64,000 nucleotides of DNA from Streptomyces sp. NRRL WC-3626 (GTDB lineage Bacteria; Actinomycetota; Actinomycetes; Streptomycetales; Streptomycetaceae). How positions within the stretch are numbered: the first letter of the stretch is position 1; each line of letters starts with the position of its first letter. The notes under the pieces are model-generated. The model ran no database searches, was not told where the DNA came from, and worked only from the letters and a program-made list of their open reading frames with translations. Shown here piece after piece: positions 25,805-33,691 of this stretch. Position numbers and translations under genes: made by a program. Location: contig NZ_JOCA01000007.1 of the NCBI RefSeq assembly GCF_000718785.1, positions 1 to 64,000 on the forward strand, given 5' to 3'.

Positions 25805-26737
25805 TCACTTCTCCCTGCGGCGAAGGGCGACGAACTGCACGGCGGAGGCGAGGACGATGAGGGCGAAGAAGACGTAGCTGATGGCGGAGGCGTAGCCGAG
25901 GCGGTAGCCGGTGAAGCCCATGTCGTACAGGTATTCGACGACGGGGCGGGTGGAGCCGTTGGGTCCGCCCTTGGTGAGCAGGTACACCTGGTCGAAGACC
26001 TTCAGCGAGGCGAGGATCTGCAGCACCGTGACGACACCAATGATGCGCCGCAGCTGTGGGAGCGTCACGTGCCACAACCGCCGCCAGGCGCCGGCGCCGT
26101 CCAGCGCGGCGGCCTCGTACAGGTGGTCGGGCACGGCCTGGAGCGCGGCGAGGAACAGCAGGAAGTTGAAGCCGACGGTCCACCACAGGGTGGCGATCAC
26201 GATGGCGTAGAGGGCGACGGACTCGTCGCTGAGCCAGGCGTAACCGTCCAGGCCGACCGCCTGCAGCAGGTGGTTGTAGAGGCCGAGGTCCGGCTGGTAC
26301 AGCCAGCCCCACAGCAGGCCGATCACACCGACCGGCAGCAGGTAGGGGGCGAAGAACGCGAGCCGCCACACCCATTGCCCGGGCAGTCCCGTGTACACCA
26401 GGAGGGCCATGCCGAGGGCTACGGCCACCAGGGGCACGGTGGAGACGACGGTGAACCACACGGTGTGCCACATCGAGCGCCACATCTCGGCGTCGCCGAG
26501 GGCCTCCGCGTAGTTGTCCAGCCCGATGAAGGACGGATCCTGCGCGGCGAGCGAGGTGTCGGTGAGGCTCATCCAGGCGCCCTGGACCAGGGGCCAGAGC
26601 ATGAAGAGGACGAACAGGACGAGGAACGGCAGGGCGAAGAGAAGTCCCGGCGAGGCGGCGCGGCGCAGTGTCGCGCCGGGTCCCCGGGCAGGGCGGGCGG
26701 CCTTCGGACGGCCGCGGGAAGCGAGTTCGGTGGACAT
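25805..26737 (-). CDS. Sugar ABC transporter permease (CUT1, MalF-type)
   Basis: 310-aa permease with six predicted helices. It contains SPGLLFALPFLVLFVLFMLWPLVQGAWMSLTDTSL at the N-terminus and the EAA loop EAAALDGAGAWRRLWHVTLPQLRR. It partners the MalG-type protein and imports oligosaccharides delivered by the lipoprotein encoded upstream. GAAGGAGG lies before the ATG at 26737, and the binding-protein stop is 22 bp away. It is part of the cytoplasmic GH2 transport locus, presumably controlled from the LacI-type palindrome at 28146. Confidence 0.93.
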   Translation of the reverse strand: MSTELASRGRPKAARPARGPGATLRRAASPGLLFALPFLVLFVLFMLWPLVQGAWMSLTDTSLAAQDPSFIGLDNYAEALGDAEMWRSMWHTVWFTVVSTVPLVAVALGMALLVYTGLPGQWVWRLAFFAPYLLPVGVIGLLWGWLYQPDLGLYNHLLQAVGLDGYAWLSDESVALYAIVIATLWWTVGFNFLLFLAALQAVPDHLYEAAALDGAGAWRRLWHVTLPQLRRIIGVVTVLQILASLKVFDQVYLLTKGGPNGSTRPVVEYLYDMGFTGYRLGYASAISYVFFALIVLASAVQFVALRRREK

Positions 26738-26759
26738 CTGCTGCCTCCTTCGCGGCGGC

Positions 26760-28130
26760 TCAGGCCGGGCTGGGCTTGGAGAGGGCGGTGTTGATCCGCT
26801 CGACCATGGCGCGGGCCGCCCGGTCGGGTGCCAGGCCGTCGAGCATCGACTGCTGGAGCACCTGTGACATGGAGTTCTGGAAGTCGGAGCCGGCTCCCGC
26901 GAACCAGACGGCCGGGTCGAGGACCACGTGGTCGGCCGCCGCGGCGTACCGGGCCTGCGGCTCCAGCCGCGCGTACTCCCGGGTGCGGGTCACCGGCTGG
27001 TAGGCGGGGATGTGCCCGGCCTTCGCCCAGGTCTGGCCGGCCTTGAGGATCGCGGCCACCGCCTGGTGGGTGCGCCTGCGGTGTGCCTCGTCGGGGTCGG
27101 GGCGGCGCGGCAGGACGAAGGAGTGGGAGTCGGCGTAGACCGCCGGGGTGCCGAACACCGTGGGGAAGGGAGCGGCCCCGAGTTCGGGGTCGGCGGCCTG
27201 GAAGGTGCCGAGTTCCCATTCGCCGGAGAGGATCATGGCGCTCTGGTCGTTGGTGAAGTTGGCCAGAGCGGCCGGGTAGTCGAGGCGGCGCGGGTTGGCG
27301 CGGCCGTCGACGAGTTTCTGCATGAAGGCGATGACCTCGGTCATCGCGTCGACGTTCGCGGTGACCCGGCCGCCGACGGGAAGGTCGAAGTCGTTGCCGG
27401 TCTGCCGGTAGAGGCCGTAGAACAGCCGCCAGCCCTGCGCGGTGTCGTTGACGTAGCCGAAGGCGATGCCCTGTTTGCCGGAGGCCCTGGCCAGTTCCCG
27501 GCCGGCTTCGAGGAAGCGCTCCGGGGTGGAGAAGGCGTCCTGGTCGAGGCTTCCGTCGCCGGTCAGCAGTCCGGCCTCGCGGACGGGGCCGGGGTGGTAG
27601 AAGACGATGAACGGGTGGGTGTCCAGCGGGATGGCGAACGTCCGGCCCTCGAACTGGGTACGGCCCCACACCGCTGCGGCGAAGTCCTGTTCACGGACGC
27701 CGAATTCGGCGAGCAGGCCGGTGTCCCAGGGGTCGAGCAGTCCGAGCGGCGCGTATCCCGCGAGCCGTGACATGTGGGAGATGGCGACGTCCGGGCCGCG
27801 TCCGCCGGCCGAGGCCATGGCGAGCTTGGTGTAGTAGGGCGTGCCCCATTCGAGCACGGTCCGCTCGACGCGGGTGCCGGGCATGTCGGACCGTGCGGTG
27901 CCGATGAGTTCGTCGAGCAGGGCGCCGTCGGCGCCGCTGAACAGGTCCCACATGCGCACGGTGCGCGGGTCCGCGGCGGCCGACGCGGAACCGCAGCCGG
28001 CGAGCGCCCCGCCGCCGAGGAGTACGGCGGCGGAGGCCAACGAGGCCCGCAGCAGGCTCCGTCGGGACGGCGCGGCACCGCTGCCTTCCGGCACGGCGGA
28101 GGCGGCCCGTGGGCCAGGCAGGTCGACCAT
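26760..28130 (-). CDS. Sugar ABC transporter substrate-binding lipoprotein (CUT1)
   Basis: 456-aa extracellular solute-binding protein, family 1. The N-terminus carries twin arginines (SRRSLLRASL), a hydrophobic core and the lipobox LAGC, indicating a lipoprotein probably exported by Tat. The mature part has the MalE-like pattern (VRMWDLFSGADG, PDVAISHMSRLAGYAPLGLLDPW, FAIPLDTHPFIVFY, QSAMILSGEWELG). Residues lining the sugar site cannot be assigned a substrate from sequence alone. ATG at 28130. A TACATCGATGTA operator lies 15 bp upstream. The 83 bp to the GH2 gene end suggests this may be a separate promoter from that gene. Likely substrate: oligosaccharides cut by the cytoplasmic GH2 enzyme next door. 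Confidence 0.92.
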   Translation of the reverse strand: MVDLPGPRAASAVPEGSGAAPSRRSLLRASLASAAVLLGGGALAGCGSASAAADPRTVRMWDLFSGADGALLDELIGTARSDMPGTRVERTVLEWGTPYYTKLAMASAGGRGPDVAISHMSRLAGYAPLGLLDPWDTGLLAEFGVREQDFAAAVWGRTQFEGRTFAIPLDTHPFIVFYHPGPVREAGLLTGDGSLDQDAFSTPERFLEAGRELARASGKQGIAFGYVNDTAQGWRLFYGLYRQTGNDFDLPVGGRVTANVDAMTEVIAFMQKLVDGRANPRRLDYPAALANFTNDQSAMILSGEWELGTFQAADPELGAAPFPTVFGTPAVYADSHSFVLPRRPDPDEAHRRRTHQAVAAILKAGQTWAKAGHIPAYQPVTRTREYARLEPQARYAAAADHVVLDPAVWFAGAGSDFQNSMSQVLQQSMLDGLAPDRAARAMVERINTALSKPSPA

Positions 28131-28145
28131 GGCACTACCTTTCTC

Positions 28146-28157
28146 TACATCGATGTA
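28146..28157. promoter_or_regulatory. LacI-type operator before the CUT1 operon
   Basis: TACATCGATGTA, a perfect 12-bp palindrome with the central CG typical of LacI-family operators. It lies 15 bp upstream of the binding-protein start codon. The same core occurs before the GH2/LacI divergent promoter (30094) and, one base short, before the GH43 gene (44476). Confidence 0.75.
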
Positions 28158-28213
28158 CATCACCGGCGGACGCAGCGGCCGGCATGCCGTGGGGCCGGGG
28201 GGGCGTGCTGCGG

Positions 28214-30040
28214 TCAGCCGTCGGATTCGCAGGCGGCCGCGCGCTGCTGGACGCGGCGCAGCGCGGCGGTGTCGAACTTCTCGGCGCGGTCGAAGCCGTA
28301 GACGCCGTTGCGTTCCTGGAAGACGTCGGTGAGCTGTGTGTAGCAGTAGCCGAACATGTCGGGGTCGTCGAGCAGGACGTCCACCAGGCCGGTGAAGCGG
28401 GCGACGAACTCGTCGGTGCTGCGCGGCCGTTCGCCGTATCCCCAGGAGGTTCCGCGTTCGTCGCCCGCGGCGGTCGCGGCGGCGGCCGCGTCCCACCAGA
28501 TGCCGCCGAACTCGCTGCAGAAGTAGGGCTGTCCGCGGTAGGGGACGGACCAGTCGCGGCCGTCGGGGCCGGTGTTGACGTACGGGCGGTCCTCGGCGAG
28601 GCCGGCCATGGTCTTCGCGAAGACCTGGGGATCCTGTTCGTAGCAGTGCGAGTCGTAGACGTCGGTCTCCGCCACGCGGTGGGCGTAGCCGGAGGCGTCG
28701 ATCACCGGGCGGCTCGGGTCGGCCTGCTTGGTGGCCAGGAACATCGCCCGGGTGACGTCGTCCAGTTGGGTGATCCGGTCGTGCAGGTTCTGGTATGTCT
28801 CGTTCAGCGGGCACCAGCCGATGATCGACGGGTGGGAGTGGTCGCGTTCCAGGGCCTCCAGCCACTGGGCGACGTAACCGGCGTCGGGGCGCTGGTTGTC
28901 GTCGCGTACGCCGGTCTCGCAGCCCCAGTCGCCGAACTCGCCCCACACCAGGTAGCCGAGCCGGTCGGCGTGGTAGAGGTAGCGCTCCTCGAACACCTTC
29001 TGGTGCAGCCGGGCCCCGTTGAAGCCCGCCCGCAGGCCCAGTTCGATGTCACGCACGAGGTCGGCGTCGGTGGGCGCGGTCATCAGCCCGTCCGGGTAGT
29101 AGCCCTGGTCGAGCACCAGCCGCTGGAAGAGGGGCTCGCCGTTGAGCAGGACCCGCCTGCCGTGCAGGGCGACCGAGCGCAGTCCGGCGTACGACGTCGC
29201 CTCGTCCACGATCGCGCCCTCGGCGTCGAGGAGTTGGAGCCGCAGGCCGTAGAGGTGCGGGTCGGAGGGGGACCAGGTGCGCAGCCGGTCCTCGGGCACG
29301 GTCAGCACCAGCCGGGGGCAGAGGTCGAGGTCCGCGCGGGCGGAGGCGGTCACGACGTCGCCGTGCTCGTCGGAGAGGACCGCGCGCACCCGGTGGCCCG
29401 GCAGGTTGCCGGTGACCGGGAGGTCGAGGTGGAACGAGCCCGACCCCAGGTCGGGGGTGATCCGCGGGCGCTTGAGGCGGGCGGCGGCCGGCACGGGTTC
29501 CAGCCACACCGTCTGCCAGATCCCGGTGGTCCGGGTGTAGTGGCAGTGCGTGTTGGCGTACCAGGTGGCCTGCTTGCCGCGGGCCTGCGGGCCGTGCCGG
29601 GTGTCGCGGGCGCGGACCACGATCACGGCCTCCTCGCCGGGCGCGGCGGCTCCGCGCAGTTCCGCGGTGAAGGGGGTGAAGCCGCCGCGGTGGCGGGCGA
29701 CCTCGGTGCCGTTGACCCAGACGGTGGTGTCGTGGTCCACCGCCCCGAAGTGCAGCAGCACGTCGTTCCCGGACCACTCGGCCGGGACGGTGACCGTGCG
29801 CCGGTACCAGACGGCCTCCAGGAAGTCCGTGTCGCCGATCCCGGACAGTTCGGACTCGGGGCAGAAGGGTACGAGGATCTCGCCCGTGAGGTCGCGTTCG
29901 CGCAGTCCGCGCTCGAGTCCGCTGTCGCCGCGGTCCGTCTCGAACTGCCAGCGGCCGTTGAGGTTCAGCCATGCCTCGCGGACGAACTGGGGCCGGGGGT
30001 ACTCCGGACGCGGGAGGTCCTGGGGCAGGGGCGTGCTCAT
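28214..30040 (-). CDS. Cytoplasmic glycoside hydrolase family 2 enzyme
   Basis: 608-aa GH2 enzyme without signal peptide. The N-terminal sugar-binding domain contains RPEYPRPQFVREAWLNLNGRW, FGAVDHDTTVWVNGTEV and TGIWQTVWLEPV. An Ig-like domain follows, then the TIM barrel. The predicted acid/base is Glu414 in PLNETYQN and the nucleophile Glu510 in CSEFGG. This branch of GH2 is annotated variously as beta-galactosidase, beta-glucuronidase or beta-galactofuranosidase, so specificity is open. It shares architecture with the two secreted GH2 enzymes further along. GAGGAG precedes the ATG at 30040. It diverges from a LacI gene across a region carrying TTACATCGATGTAA. It probably hydrolyses sugars brought in by the adjacent CUT1 importer. 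Confidence 0.9.
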   Translation of the reverse strand: MSTPLPQDLPRPEYPRPQFVREAWLNLNGRWQFETDRGDSGLERGLRERDLTGEILVPFCPESELSGIGDTDFLEAVWYRRTVTVPAEWSGNDVLLHFGAVDHDTTVWVNGTEVARHRGGFTPFTAELRGAAAPGEEAVIVVRARDTRHGPQARGKQATWYANTHCHYTRTTGIWQTVWLEPVPAAARLKRPRITPDLGSGSFHLDLPVTGNLPGHRVRAVLSDEHGDVVTASARADLDLCPRLVLTVPEDRLRTWSPSDPHLYGLRLQLLDAEGAIVDEATSYAGLRSVALHGRRVLLNGEPLFQRLVLDQGYYPDGLMTAPTDADLVRDIELGLRAGFNGARLHQKVFEERYLYHADRLGYLVWGEFGDWGCETGVRDDNQRPDAGYVAQWLEALERDHSHPSIIGWCPLNETYQNLHDRITQLDDVTRAMFLATKQADPSRPVIDASGYAHRVAETDVYDSHCYEQDPQVFAKTMAGLAEDRPYVNTGPDGRDWSVPYRGQPYFCSEFGGIWWDAAAAATAAGDERGTSWGYGERPRSTDEFVARFTGLVDVLLDDPDMFGYCYTQLTDVFQERNGVYGFDRAEKFDTAALRRVQQRAAACESDG

Positions 30041-30093
30041 GCTGCTCCTCATCAGTGCAGGTGCGCTGTGTACGGGGTCATGCGACCATACGA

Positions 30094-30107
30094 TTACATC
30101 GATGTAA
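30094..30107. promoter_or_regulatory. LacI-type operator between GH2 and LacI genes
   Basis: TTACATCGATGTAA, a perfect 14-bp palindrome with CG centre, 54 bp upstream of the GH2 start. It is on the shared side of the divergent LacI gene, suggesting control of GH2 and autoregulation. Confidence 0.8.
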
Positions 30108-30314
30108 ATGGCGGTGGCGGAAAGTTTTCGATGGAACGATTCACGCTGCCCGCGGCCTGGCCGGGCGTGGCGGCGGTTACGATCCCGGAGGCGGCGGGAG
30201 GGGTGGGCGGTGCCGTTCGGCGGCTGCGACGGGCCCCTCTCGAGCGCGCGGTGGGGGTGTGCGCCCCGCGTCCGCGTCGCGATCCGGACGACGACGGACT
30301 CCGAGAAGGGAAGC

Positions 30315-31328
30315 ATGGGCAGGCCGAGGATCAAGGACGTCGCGCAGTACGCCGGAGTCTCGGCGAAGACGGTGTCGAACGTCCTCAACGACTACGAGCA
30401 CGTCTCCGAGCGGACCCGGACCGCGGTGCGGGAGGCCATCGACACGCTCGGCTACCGGGTCAACATCGCCGGACGGCAGCTCCGCCGGGGCCGTACGGGC
30501 ATGATCGCGCTGGCCGTGCCGGACCTGGACGTCGCCTACTTCGCGGAGCTCGCCCGGCATGTCATGGCGGAGACCGAGCGCCGGGGCAGCACCACGCTGC
30601 TGGTGGAGACGGGCGGGCGGCGCGAGAAGGAACTGGCGGCGCTGCACGGGTTCGACGCCCAGTTCACCGACGGCGTCATCCTCTCGCCGCTCGCGCTGGA
30701 ACCCGCCGACCTGGCCGATCGCGACACCCGGCTGCCGCTGGTACTGCTCGGCGAGTGCAATCTGCCCGGCAGCGCCGACCATGTGGCGATCGACAACGTG
30801 ACGGCGGCCCGCGAGGCGACCGGGCATCTGCTGGCGCGGGGCCGCAGGCGTATCGCGGTGATCGGCGGTGATCTGCGCGGATCGCGGAACACCAGCCGGC
30901 TGCGGACCGTCGGCCATCAGGAGGCCCTGGCGGCGGCCGGGGTCGCTCTGCGGCAGGAACTGGTCCTCCCCGTCCCCGCCTTCCGCTGGGCCGACGGGGC
31001 CGCCGCCGCCCGCACCCTGATGCGGCTGCCGGAACGCCCCGACGCGATGCTCTGCCTCAACGACCACCTGGCACTGGGCGCGGTGCGCGCCCTGCACGAG
31101 GACGGCTGGTCGGTTCCCGGGGACCTGGACGTGACCGGCTTCGACGACATCGAGGCGACCCGCTACAGCATCCCCACCATCACGACGGTCGCACCGGACA
31201 AACGGGGCATCGCGCGACGGGCGGTGGAACTGCTGCTGGACCGTATCGACGCGGACGGGCCGGGTGGTCCCGCGGTGGACGAGACGGCGGGACACCGGCT
31301 GATCGTGCGGGAGAGTTCGGGAGGATGA
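30315..31328 (+). CDS. LacI-family transcriptional regulator 1
   Basis: 337-aa LacI/GalR regulator. The N-terminal HTH is IKDVAQYAGVSAKTVSNVLNDYEHVSERTR, with hinge helix NIAGRQLRRGRTG. The periplasmic-binding-like sensor domain follows, with DGVILSPLAL, DNVTAAREATGHLLARGRRRIAVIGG, DAMLCLNDHLALGAVRALHEDGWSVPGDLDVTGFDD and TTVAPDKRGIARRAVELLL. ATG at 30315 preceded by GAGAAGGG. It is divergent from the cytoplasmic GH2 and followed by a second LacI gene. It most likely recognises the ACATCGATGT palindromes at 28146 and 30094 and releases them on binding a sugar from the imported substrate. Confidence 0.93.
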   Translation: MGRPRIKDVAQYAGVSAKTVSNVLNDYEHVSERTRTAVREAIDTLGYRVNIAGRQLRRGRTGMIALAVPDLDVAYFAELARHVMAETERRGSTTLLVETGGRREKELAALHGFDAQFTDGVILSPLALEPADLADRDTRLPLVLLGECNLPGSADHVAIDNVTAAREATGHLLARGRRRIAVIGGDLRGSRNTSRLRTVGHQEALAAAGVALRQELVLPVPAFRWADGAAAARTLMRLPERPDAMLCLNDHLALGAVRALHEDGWSVPGDLDVTGFDDIEATRYSIPTITTVAPDKRGIARRAVELLLDRIDADGPGGPAVDETAGHRLIVRESSGG

Positions 31329-31355
31329 GGCGTGTGGGGGCCTTCTCGACACGCC
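31329..31355. terminator. Possible weak terminator after LacI 1
   Basis: Inverted repeat GGCGTGT (31329-31335) and ACACGCC (31349-31355), beginning directly after the LacI 1 stop codon. It has no T-tract. It could separate the transcript from that of LacI 2. Confidence 0.35.
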
Positions 31356-31390
31356 CCCCGTTCACGCCTTGTCAGTGTCACGGGACGGCA

Positions 31391-31407
31391 TGTATAACGT
31401 TGTAAAA
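31391..31407. promoter_or_regulatory. LacI-type operator/promoter before LacI 2
   Basis: TGTATAACGTTGTAAAA, an imperfect palindrome centred on AACGTT about 90 bp upstream of the second LacI gene, in an AT-rich patch. The form suits autoregulation by LacI 2. The AACGTT centre recurs in the perfect palindrome before the secreted GH2 gene at 44297. Confidence 0.6.
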
Positions 31408-31497
31408 CTTGAGCCCAGCGGCTCGGCGCACGGCTCATGGTGACGGCTCGCCATCCGCACCGACCAACCGAGTCGGGCCGCTCACGAAGGGATTGCC

Positions 31498-32517
31498 GTG
31501 CGGGTCAGCCTCAAGGACGTCGCCGCGCACGCGGGGGTCTCCATCAAGACCGTCTCCAATGTGGTGAACAACTACCAGCACGTCACCCCGGCCATGCGCG
31601 AGCGTGTCCAGCGGTCCATCGACGCGCTCGGCTACCGGCCCAATCTCGCCGCGAGACATCTGCGGAAAGGGCGTACGGGCATCATCGCGCTCGCGCTGCC
31701 GGAGCTCGGTAACCCCTACTTCGCCGAACTGGCTGCCTCCGTCATCGACGCCGCGTCCGAGCACGACTACATCGTGCTGCTCGATCACACCGGCGGCTCG
31801 CGCGAGCAGGAGCTGCTGGTGAGCCAGGGCTTCCGGGCCCGGGTCATCGACGGACTCATCCTCAGTCCCATCGAGCTGGAGACCGAGGACCTCCGCGACC
31901 GCGCCGAGGAAGTACCGCTGGTGCTGCTCGGCGAGCGGGACTACGACCTGCCGTACGACCACATCGCCATCGACAACGTGGCCGCGGCCCGCGCCGCCGT
32001 ACGGCATCTCATCGGTCTCGGGCGCCGGGAGGTGGCGTTCATCGGGGCGCGGCGGCGCAGGAGCGAACCCGCGCAACTGCGTGTGCAGGGCTGGCGCGAG
32101 GAGCTGAGCGCGGCGGGGCTGTCGTCCGACGAGGGACTCGTCGCCGCCACGGACGGCTGGGGACACGCCGACGGGGCGCTGGCCATGAACCACATCCTCG
32201 ACAGCGGACGGCGGCCCGACGCGGTGTTCGCCTACAACGACCCGATGGCGATCGGGGCGATGCGGGTGCTGCACGAGCGAGGGCTGCGGGTGCCGGAGGA
32301 CATCGCGGTCGTCGGCTTCGACGATGTGATCGAGGGGCGGTTCGGGGCGGTGACGCTCACGTCCGTATCGCCGGACAAGGCCGCGATCGGGCGGTTGGCG
32401 GTGGAGTCGGTGCTGGCGCGGCTCAACGACCGGGCGCCGGAGCCGCGACGGATCTGGGCGGATTACCAACTCGCCGAGCGGGAGAGCACATTGGGGCGGC
32501 CTGCGGCGGGGGGCTGA
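31498..32517 (+). CDS. LacI-family transcriptional regulator 2
   Basis: 339-aa LacI/GalR regulator with HTH LKDVAAHAGVSIKTVSNVVNNYQHVTPAMR, hinge LAARHLRKGRTG, and a sensor domain (PYFAELAASVIDAASEHDYIVLLDHTGG, DGLILSPIELE, DAVFAYNDPMAIGAMRVLHERGLRVPEDIAVVGFDD, TSVSPDKAAIGRLAVESVLARL). It is a paralogue of LacI 1 with a similar recognition helix (KTVSNV). GTG at 31498 after AAGGG. It lies upstream of the CUT2 importer and secreted enzymes, so it is the likely regulator of that half of the island, perhaps through AACGTT-centred sites (31391, 44297). Confidence 0.93.
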   Translation: MRVSLKDVAAHAGVSIKTVSNVVNNYQHVTPAMRERVQRSIDALGYRPNLAARHLRKGRTGIIALALPELGNPYFAELAASVIDAASEHDYIVLLDHTGGSREQELLVSQGFRARVIDGLILSPIELETEDLRDRAEEVPLVLLGERDYDLPYDHIAIDNVAAARAAVRHLIGLGRREVAFIGARRRRSEPAQLRVQGWREELSAAGLSSDEGLVAATDGWGHADGALAMNHILDSGRRPDAVFAYNDPMAIGAMRVLHERGLRVPEDIAVVGFDDVIEGRFGAVTLTSVSPDKAAIGRLAVESVLARLNDRAPEPRRIWADYQLAERESTLGRPAAGG

Positions 32518-32523
32518 GCCTGG

Positions 32524-32660
32524 GGGCGCGACACGCCTGCGCGGCGGGCGGAGGCGGGGGCGACACGCCGGTGTCGTCGCGCGGGGCCGGGATGTGGGCG
32601 GCGGGGGCTGCCTGGCGGAGGTACGGGCGGGATCTGCCGTGCGGGCGCGACACGCCTGCG
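32524..32660. repeat. 18-bp direct repeat containing GACACGCC
   Basis: The 18-mer GGGCGCGACACGCCTGCG occurs at 32524-32541 and 32643-32660. The inner GACACGCC recurs at about 32561 and 32694, giving four copies in ~170 bp immediately downstream of LacI 2. No known role. Confidence 0.6.
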
Positions 32661-32860
32661 GAGCTGGTGGTGTCCTGTGCGTCCGTGCGTTCCGACACGC
32701 CGGAGTGGGCGCGGACCGACGGGAGTTGAGGTGCCCTCGGTGGCGCCGGGGGCAGGCCGGGGCGGGTGACGCAGCCCGGCGCCGACGGGGTGTCGGCGCG
32801 CCCGCCCGTGCCGCCCTGGGGGTACCTCCCAGGCACTCAAGGCACTGGGGAGGCACGCCT

Positions 32861-33246
32861 GCCCGCGGGAACGACGGTATACGACTGCCCGCCGAAGGCG
32901 GATGCATGCGACATGACTCCCCCGCGGCAGCGGAAACAGCGCAACTGCCTCCGAGAGCGGCGGAATACGACCGCCCTCGGAGGGCGGATGCATCCTGCGC
33001 GCTGCTGCACGCGGAAGCGGAGCACACAGCGCAACCGCATGCGGGAGCGGCGGTATACGACCGCCCGCACAAGGCGGGGGCCGGGACGCGACCGCACACG
33101 GGAGCCTAAGGCAGGGCACAACTGCCCGCGGGAGCGGCGGTATACGACTGCCGCGGAGGGCGGTTCCATGCGGCGTGACTCCCTGCGGGAGCGAAACGCA
33201 CAGCGCAACTGCCGCGCGGGAGCGGGGGTACGGCGCGACCGCCCGC
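32861..33246. repeat. ~87-bp degenerate tandem repeat array
   Basis: Units begin near 32861, 32947, 33037, 33123 and 33211, giving spacings of 86, 90, 86 and 88 bp. Each unit starts with a block like GCGGGAGCGGCGGTATACGA followed by CTGCC or CCGCC. In most units a second block like GCGGAAGCGGAGCACACAGC and CAACTGCC follows about 60 bp later. Conservation is strongest in units 3 and 4; the fifth unit is partial and diverged. Spacings are not multiples of three, so the array is unlikely to be coding. Confidence 0.7.
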
Positions 33247-33558
33247 AAGAACAGGAGGGTACGGCGCGACCGCCCGCGAGAACGGCAGGCACCGCGCGAC
33301 GGCACGCGGAGTCGCGGCGTGACTGCGCGCGGGAGCGGAGCGCGTGGCGCAGGGTCCCGAAGTGCGGTGGGTCGCCCCGTAGTTGTGGGGTGCACGCCAT
33401 GCCCGCGTGCCGTCCCCCGCCGCCCGGGCCGGCACTGCTTCCTGTGGACCGCGGGGTACCGCCCGGCACAACTCCCCGGATTACGGCGGCTACGGGCAAG
33501 CGCTTGCCCGGGTGTGGGGCCGTCGTGCGGACCGTGGGGCCGCGGGGCGTTCCGTTCG

Positions 33559-33621
33559 CCCCTTGTGCCCAAGGGGTTTACAGCATCCTTCCAACGATGT
33601 AAAAACTCCTTGCACAAGGGG
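33559..33621 (+). promoter_or_regulatory. Promoter/operator region of the CUT2 ABC operon
   Basis: This region contains CCCCTTG-tgcc-CAAGGGG (33559-33576) and CCTTG-ca-CAAGG (33608-33619). Between them is TTCCAACGATGTAAAA (33589-33604). The left half of that last element matches the TTCCAACG arm of the palindrome at 44297; its right half matches the GATGTAAA arm of the site at 44476. The AT-rich patch is ~70-130 bp upstream of the binding-protein start and is the best candidate for the operon promoter. Confidence 0.5.
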
Positions 33622-33691
33622 AGCAGCTACACATCCGCGGGCCTTTCGGCTCCCCAGTTCCCTTTTCAGCATCACCCGGATCGGGGTCACC

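Larger units (their letters stand above)
32518..33691. other. Long repeat-bearing noncoding interval
   Basis: About 1.17 kb between LacI 2 and the CUT2 binding-protein gene without a convincing gene. Open frames on both strands here are repetitive and Arg/Pro-rich and lack ribosome sites. The interval contains GACACGCC repeats (32524-32700), an ~87-bp degenerate tandem repeat (from 32861), and the presumed promoter/operator region of the ABC operon (33559-33621). Confidence 0.7.

Noticed and set aside
32861..33246. Possible CRISPR array
   Set aside because: Units of ~87 bp are degenerate along their whole length. There are no identical short repeats with unique spacers and no cas genes nearby.
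32463..33617. A 384-codon minus-strand open frame in the repeat-bearing interval, with repeated VVYRRSR peptides
   Set aside because: The peptides simply mirror the DNA tandem repeat. Spacing between units is not a multiple of three, there is no ribosome site, and Arg/Pro/Ala bias is extreme.
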